The notes under the pieces are model-generated. The model was not told the DNA's origin. It saw nothing but the letters and a program-made list of their open reading frames with translations, and ran no database searches. The position numbers were made by a program, and so were the translations under genes. From an uncultured Prevotella sp. (lineage in GTDB: Bacteria > Bacteroidota > Bacteroidia > Bacteroidales > Bacteroidaceae), in contig CAKPWR010000089.1 in the NCBI GenBank assembly GCA_934196725.1, positions 1 to 7,644 of the forward strand: 7,644 nt of DNA, written 5' to 3'. Below are positions 5,343 to 7,644 of this stretch, piece by piece (positions within the stretch are counted from its first letter, which is position 1; every line of letters begins with the position of its first letter).

Positions 5343-7121
5343 TTAATTGAAGTTACCAATCACCTTACCCACGAGTTTCACCTTGATGTTTTCCAACTTC
5401 AGGGTATGCTTCTCAGAGTTGAGGTTGATACCGGTCACGACAGTTCCATCATAGCTTGCCTTACCTTTTACCTTATAAGAGAGGCCATCGAGCTTCTGCA
5501 ATGCGCCCTTTACCTTTTCACGGAGTTCGATTTCCAGCGGAGAGGTCACGGCTGTCACGCCATCAGTAGATGCCTTCACTGTACCCTGTTTGATATTCAC
5601 CTCTATCTGATTGCTGATGTCAGTACCATCCAGTCCGAGTGGAGTGGCCTCTACGATGAGGGTAGCAGGAACCAGGTTCTGCGCATCGGCAGTAAGACTC
5701 AGATAAGTACCCTCTGCCAATTCCAGATCATCAAGATCATCATTCCAACCGTCGAAATCATCAGAATACTCAATAACTGCATCCTCAGCAAATGCCAACG
5801 GGGCATAAATCTCGTAGCTTGGCACGATATTATAATTGCGACCGAATTCAATTGTCATTTCCTGACTGAGATCAGTATTCGCCTCTACATCGGTAATCTG
5901 AACATGGTCTGGAATATGCTTGTCGATGAGTGTGGCTAAATTGCTCACCTCATATACATTGGCAGCACCATATTGAGCAATCAGTTCTGTTGTCTTATGG
6001 CGGCAGATACAGATTTTGGTTACTGGCGCAACAGTAGTCTTGCAGATATTCATTTCAGGGAGTTGCACTGTAGCCAAATTTTGTCCGTTCTTGGTAGAAA
6101 TCACCTTAGCGCTCATCTTTGCCGCAGCATCCATATCATTTTGGATAGAAAGAATGATCTGAGGATTTTCCAAGTCAGCTCTTACGCCATCTCCTGAAAG
6201 GAAGTCAGGAATGCCAGTTACAGCTACATCACCCAAGCTTGTGATATTGATTTCCGGGTCGAAGATACCGGTAGCAGACTGCAGGGTAATATCATTGACA
6301 TTCACATTGGCACCGATGGTCAGCGCAGATGTAGGAACATGAGATACTTCTGCCTCAATACCGAGGTCGAAATAACCATCCATCTTGATGAAACCATTGT
6401 TGCCGATGACAACCTTACCATAAGCATCCTGTTTTTCAAAATCCAGTTTTTTAGCCTTAATGGTGAGTTGCAGGTTGCTGCCTGTAGAAATATTCTCCAC
6501 CGTAATCTTCGAACCACTGACCATAGGGACACCATTGCCATTACCTGTTACCTGTGAAATCTGCAGATAACCAGGAAGTGTGAGAGTTGCCTTATCAATC
6601 TTGGTGATAGCAGAAGAAAGACCACTGAGAGTCAGATTCACATTCAGCACGATTTCGCCAACCACCTCAGCACTTTTCAAACTCTTCACAGCAGCATCCG
6701 TACCATTATATACGAACATCTGTTCCTTAGGAGAGACAAAACTGATATGAGTACCAGCTGCACGGGCGACCTTAGCAGCAGAACTGGTGTTCAAGACAAG
6801 CGTATTGGCATAGGATCTACCCGTCAGAACAACAGGAGAAATCTTAGGTGAAGCAGTTGTAGCATCAGTACCTGTTATTTGGAACAGATAATCACCGTTT
6901 TCGGCAATCTTCACACTACCACCCTCTTCGAGTTCCAGGATATCAGACAGAGGAATGTTCATGGTTGAACTGGTAGGGATTTCTAATTCACCACCACCAA
7001 ATCCCACCGTTGCATCAATCTGGTCAAAATCATAATCATCATTTACGCACCCAGTTGCCAAGAAGCCAACCGTCAATAAAGACACAAGTAATAGCCTTGC
7101 TTTCATTTGCTTTTTCTTCAT
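5343..7121 (-). CDS. Large beta-rich lipoprotein of unknown function
   Basis: A 592-residue protein with a type II signal peptide: basic MKKKQMKAR, a hydrophobic core (10-22) and the lipobox-like LATGC, with C25 as the lipidated residue. The -3 position is Ala rather than Leu, a tolerated variant. The next residues, VNDDYDFDQ, are acidic, like the surface lipoprotein export signal of Bacteroidota, so display on the outside is likely. The rest is beta-rich and repetitive (for example IVLNVNLTLSG, LEIELREKVKG, KLENIKVKLVGKV) with no recognised enzyme motif. Two local oddities are a cluster C360, C371, C373, H375 and an acidic run at 454-470 (DDFDGWNDDLDD) that could bind a cation. Similar lipoproteins beginning CxNDDYD are known to me from Bacteroides/Prevotella as uncharacterised proteins. 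It heads the operon, with a -7 box 71 bp upstream. M6 is an alternative start; M1 was chosen because it gives a longer basic n-region. Confidence 0.85.
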   Translation of the reverse strand: MKKKQMKARLLLVSLLTVGFLATGCVNDDYDFDQIDATVGFGGGELEIPTSSTMNIPLSDILELEEGGSVKIAENGDYLFQITGTDATTASPKISPVVLTGRSYANTLVLNTSSAAKVARAAGTHISFVSPKEQMFVYNGTDAAVKSLKSAEVVGEIVLNVNLTLSGLSSAITKIDKATLTLPGYLQISQVTGNGNGVPMVSGSKITVENISTGSNLQLTIKAKKLDFEKQDAYGKVVIGNNGFIKMDGYFDLGIEAEVSHVPTSALTIGANVNVNDITLQSATGIFDPEINITSLGDVAVTGIPDFLSGDGVRADLENPQIILSIQNDMDAAAKMSAKVISTKNGQNLATVQLPEMNICKTTVAPVTKICICRHKTTELIAQYGAANVYEVSNLATLIDKHIPDHVQITDVEANTDLSQEMTIEFGRNYNIVPSYEIYAPLAFAEDAVIEYSDDFDGWNDDLDDLELAEGTYLSLTADAQNLVPATLIVEATPLGLDGTDISNQIEVNIKQGTVKASTDGVTAVTSPLEIELREKVKGALQKLDGLSYKVKGKASYDGTVVTGINLNSEKHTLKLENIKVKLVGKVIGNFN

Positions 7122-7192
7122 AGTTATGAATAATTTATAATTATAGAACTTTACACTCTTAAAGAGAACTTACATAAATTAAAAAATATTTG

Positions 7193-7200
7193 CAAATATA
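7193..7200 (-). promoter_or_regulatory. Bacteroidota -7 promoter box for the three-gene operon
   Basis: The minus strand reads TATATTTG, and the 10-mer TATATTTGCA (7200-7191) is identical to the one at the other two promoters here. It lies 71 bp upstream of the lipoprotein start, giving a 5' leader of roughly 60 nt that is AT-rich and has no Shine-Dalgarno sequence. No -33 TTTG is evident at the usual spacing. A 9-bp inverted repeat lies just upstream (7231-7289). Confidence 0.6.
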
Positions 7201-7230
7201 GCATATTTTTATAAATAAGCATGTAAAATA

Positions 7231-7289
7231 ATCCGTAAATCTTCTCTCAATTCGTTAATTTATACGTAACACATCGTTTTTTTACGGAT
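7231..7289. repeat. 9-bp inverted repeat upstream of the operon promoter
   Basis: ATCCGTAAA at 7231-7239 is the perfect reverse complement of TTTACGGAT at 7281-7289, with 41 bp between. A third related half, CGTAA, lies at 7265-7269 next to a TACGTA palindrome (7263-7268). The nearer arm is about 31 bp upstream of the -7 box, a reasonable place for an activator or repressor site. The repeat is short and the region AT-rich, so chance is possible. Confidence 0.35.
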
Positions 7290-7360
7290 ATTTCCACCTT
7301 TAAAGCCAGTTGACCACTCAGAGACGCTATGACAACTCGAAAATAGCTCTGCATCTTTAT

Positions 7361-7644
7361 TTATTGTTGTCTGAAATTCCATTTAGAATTATCACTGTTG
7401 AAATCGAAAGGAGCCAAGCCTGGGGTACAGTCGCCAAGTGAAACCAAGGCAAGTTTCTCTTCTGTGCCTGGCACAGCCTTCGGCATGATGCGATAGGTGC
7501 CATCGGTGAGTTGTTCGATGCGCCAAAGCTGGGCATCTTCGCCAGTAAACTCAGGTTTGGCAATGATATCATGCTGAGCGGTTGCGGTAAGATAGCGAGT
7601 AGTACCCTCTATGCAGATTTTATAATAAGGACCACCCAGATAAC
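7361..7644 (-). CDS. C-terminal fragment of a secreted protein with ricin-type trefoil-like end
   Basis: The frame enters at the right edge and ends at TAA (7363-7361), giving 93 residues with no start codon in the window. Visible motifs are YYKICIEGTTRYLTATA (6-22), then DAQLWRIEQLTDGTYRIMPK (36-55) and a final NSDNSKWNFRQQ. The pattern of residue-sheltering repeats (xYxI...RYLTA...AQLWxIExLxDGTYRI) is that of ricin-type beta-trefoil carbohydrate-binding modules, often found at the C-terminus of Bacteroidota glycoside hydrolases and other secreted proteins. The catalytic or main part, if any, lies outside the window. The gene ends 239 bp before the lipoprotein operon begins, and a separate promoter lies between, so it is probably not in the same operon. 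No clear terminator with a U-run follows it. The coding call is firm; the trefoil assignment is moderate. Confidence 0.75.
   Translation of the reverse strand, partial: YLGGPYYKICIEGTTRYLTATAQHDIIAKPEFTGEDAQLWRIEQLTDGTYRIMPKAVPGTEEKLALVSLGDCTPGLAPFDFNSDNSKWNFRQQ

Noticed and set aside
1347..7121. Classical SusC/SusD polysaccharide-utilisation locus
   Set aside because: The barrel is only 469 residues, without plug or TonB-box features of SusC, and the lipoprotein has no SusD-like helical repeat pattern.
7265..7286. Intrinsic terminator (CGTAA...TTACG with a T-run) for the gene ending at 7361
   Set aside because: The stem is only 5 bp and the T-run lies in the loop and arm rather than after the stem on the minus strand, so it does not fit a terminator for that gene.
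7357..7572. Minus-strand frame of 71 codons at the right edge
   Set aside because: A different minus frame (7361-7644) is open to the edge and carries a ricin-like pattern (AQLWRIEQLTDGTYRI), so this one is an out-of-frame shadow.

Overview
The window looks like a piece of a Bacteroidota chromosome, most likely Prevotella/Segatella or a close relative. The signs are AT-rich intergenic DNA with the Bacteroidota -7 promoter word (TAnnTTTG), no usable Shine-Dalgarno sequences, an HU-HIG type DNA-binding protein, a DUF5723-like outer-membrane barrel, a lipoprotein with an acidic stretch right after its lipid cysteine, and a xylan-type GH43/GH8 enzyme. The genus is inferred from protein style; there is no marker gene. 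All six genes lie on the minus strand, so transcription runs from high to low coordinates.

Layout in the direction of transcription. (1) 7644-7361: C-terminal 93 residues of a gene entering from the right edge, resembling a ricin-type beta-trefoil end of a secreted protein. (2) 7360-7122: AT-rich intergenic region with a -7 box (7193-7200) and a 9-bp inverted repeat (7231-7239/7281-7289). (3) 7121-1347: a probable three-gene operon with gaps of 51 and 18 bp: a 592-residue lipoprotein of unknown function, a 469-residue DUF5723-like outer-membrane beta-barrel, and an 838-residue secreted GH43-CBM6-GH8 enzyme. Its key acidic residues align with arabinofuranosidase/xylosidase and reducing-end xylose-releasing exo-oligoxylanase (Rex) active sites. 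(4) 1346-1035: a 312-bp non-coding stretch with a 17-bp repeat copy, a stem-loop, a GC-rich array of four 19-22 bp dyads, and the HU gene promoter. (5) 1034-432: HU-like DNA-binding protein with a C-terminal helical/winged-helix-like extension. (6) 436-301: a 136-bp MITE/REP-like palindromic element with 17-bp perfect terminal inverted repeats; its edge supplies the HU gene's stop codon. (7) 194-1: N-terminus of an exported protein, perhaps of the TlpA/thioredoxin-like class, running off the left edge.

Working model: the lipoprotein and barrel are envelope partners, and the third gene adds an enzyme that could remove side chains from xylo-oligosaccharides and trim them from the reducing end. 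There is no SusC/SusD pair or hybrid two-component regulator in the window, so a polysaccharide-utilisation role for the operon is inferred from the enzyme alone. The most unusual features are the non-coding repeats: the 301-436 element, the extra copy of its terminal word just past the stop codon of the GH gene, and the dyad array at 1124-1208.
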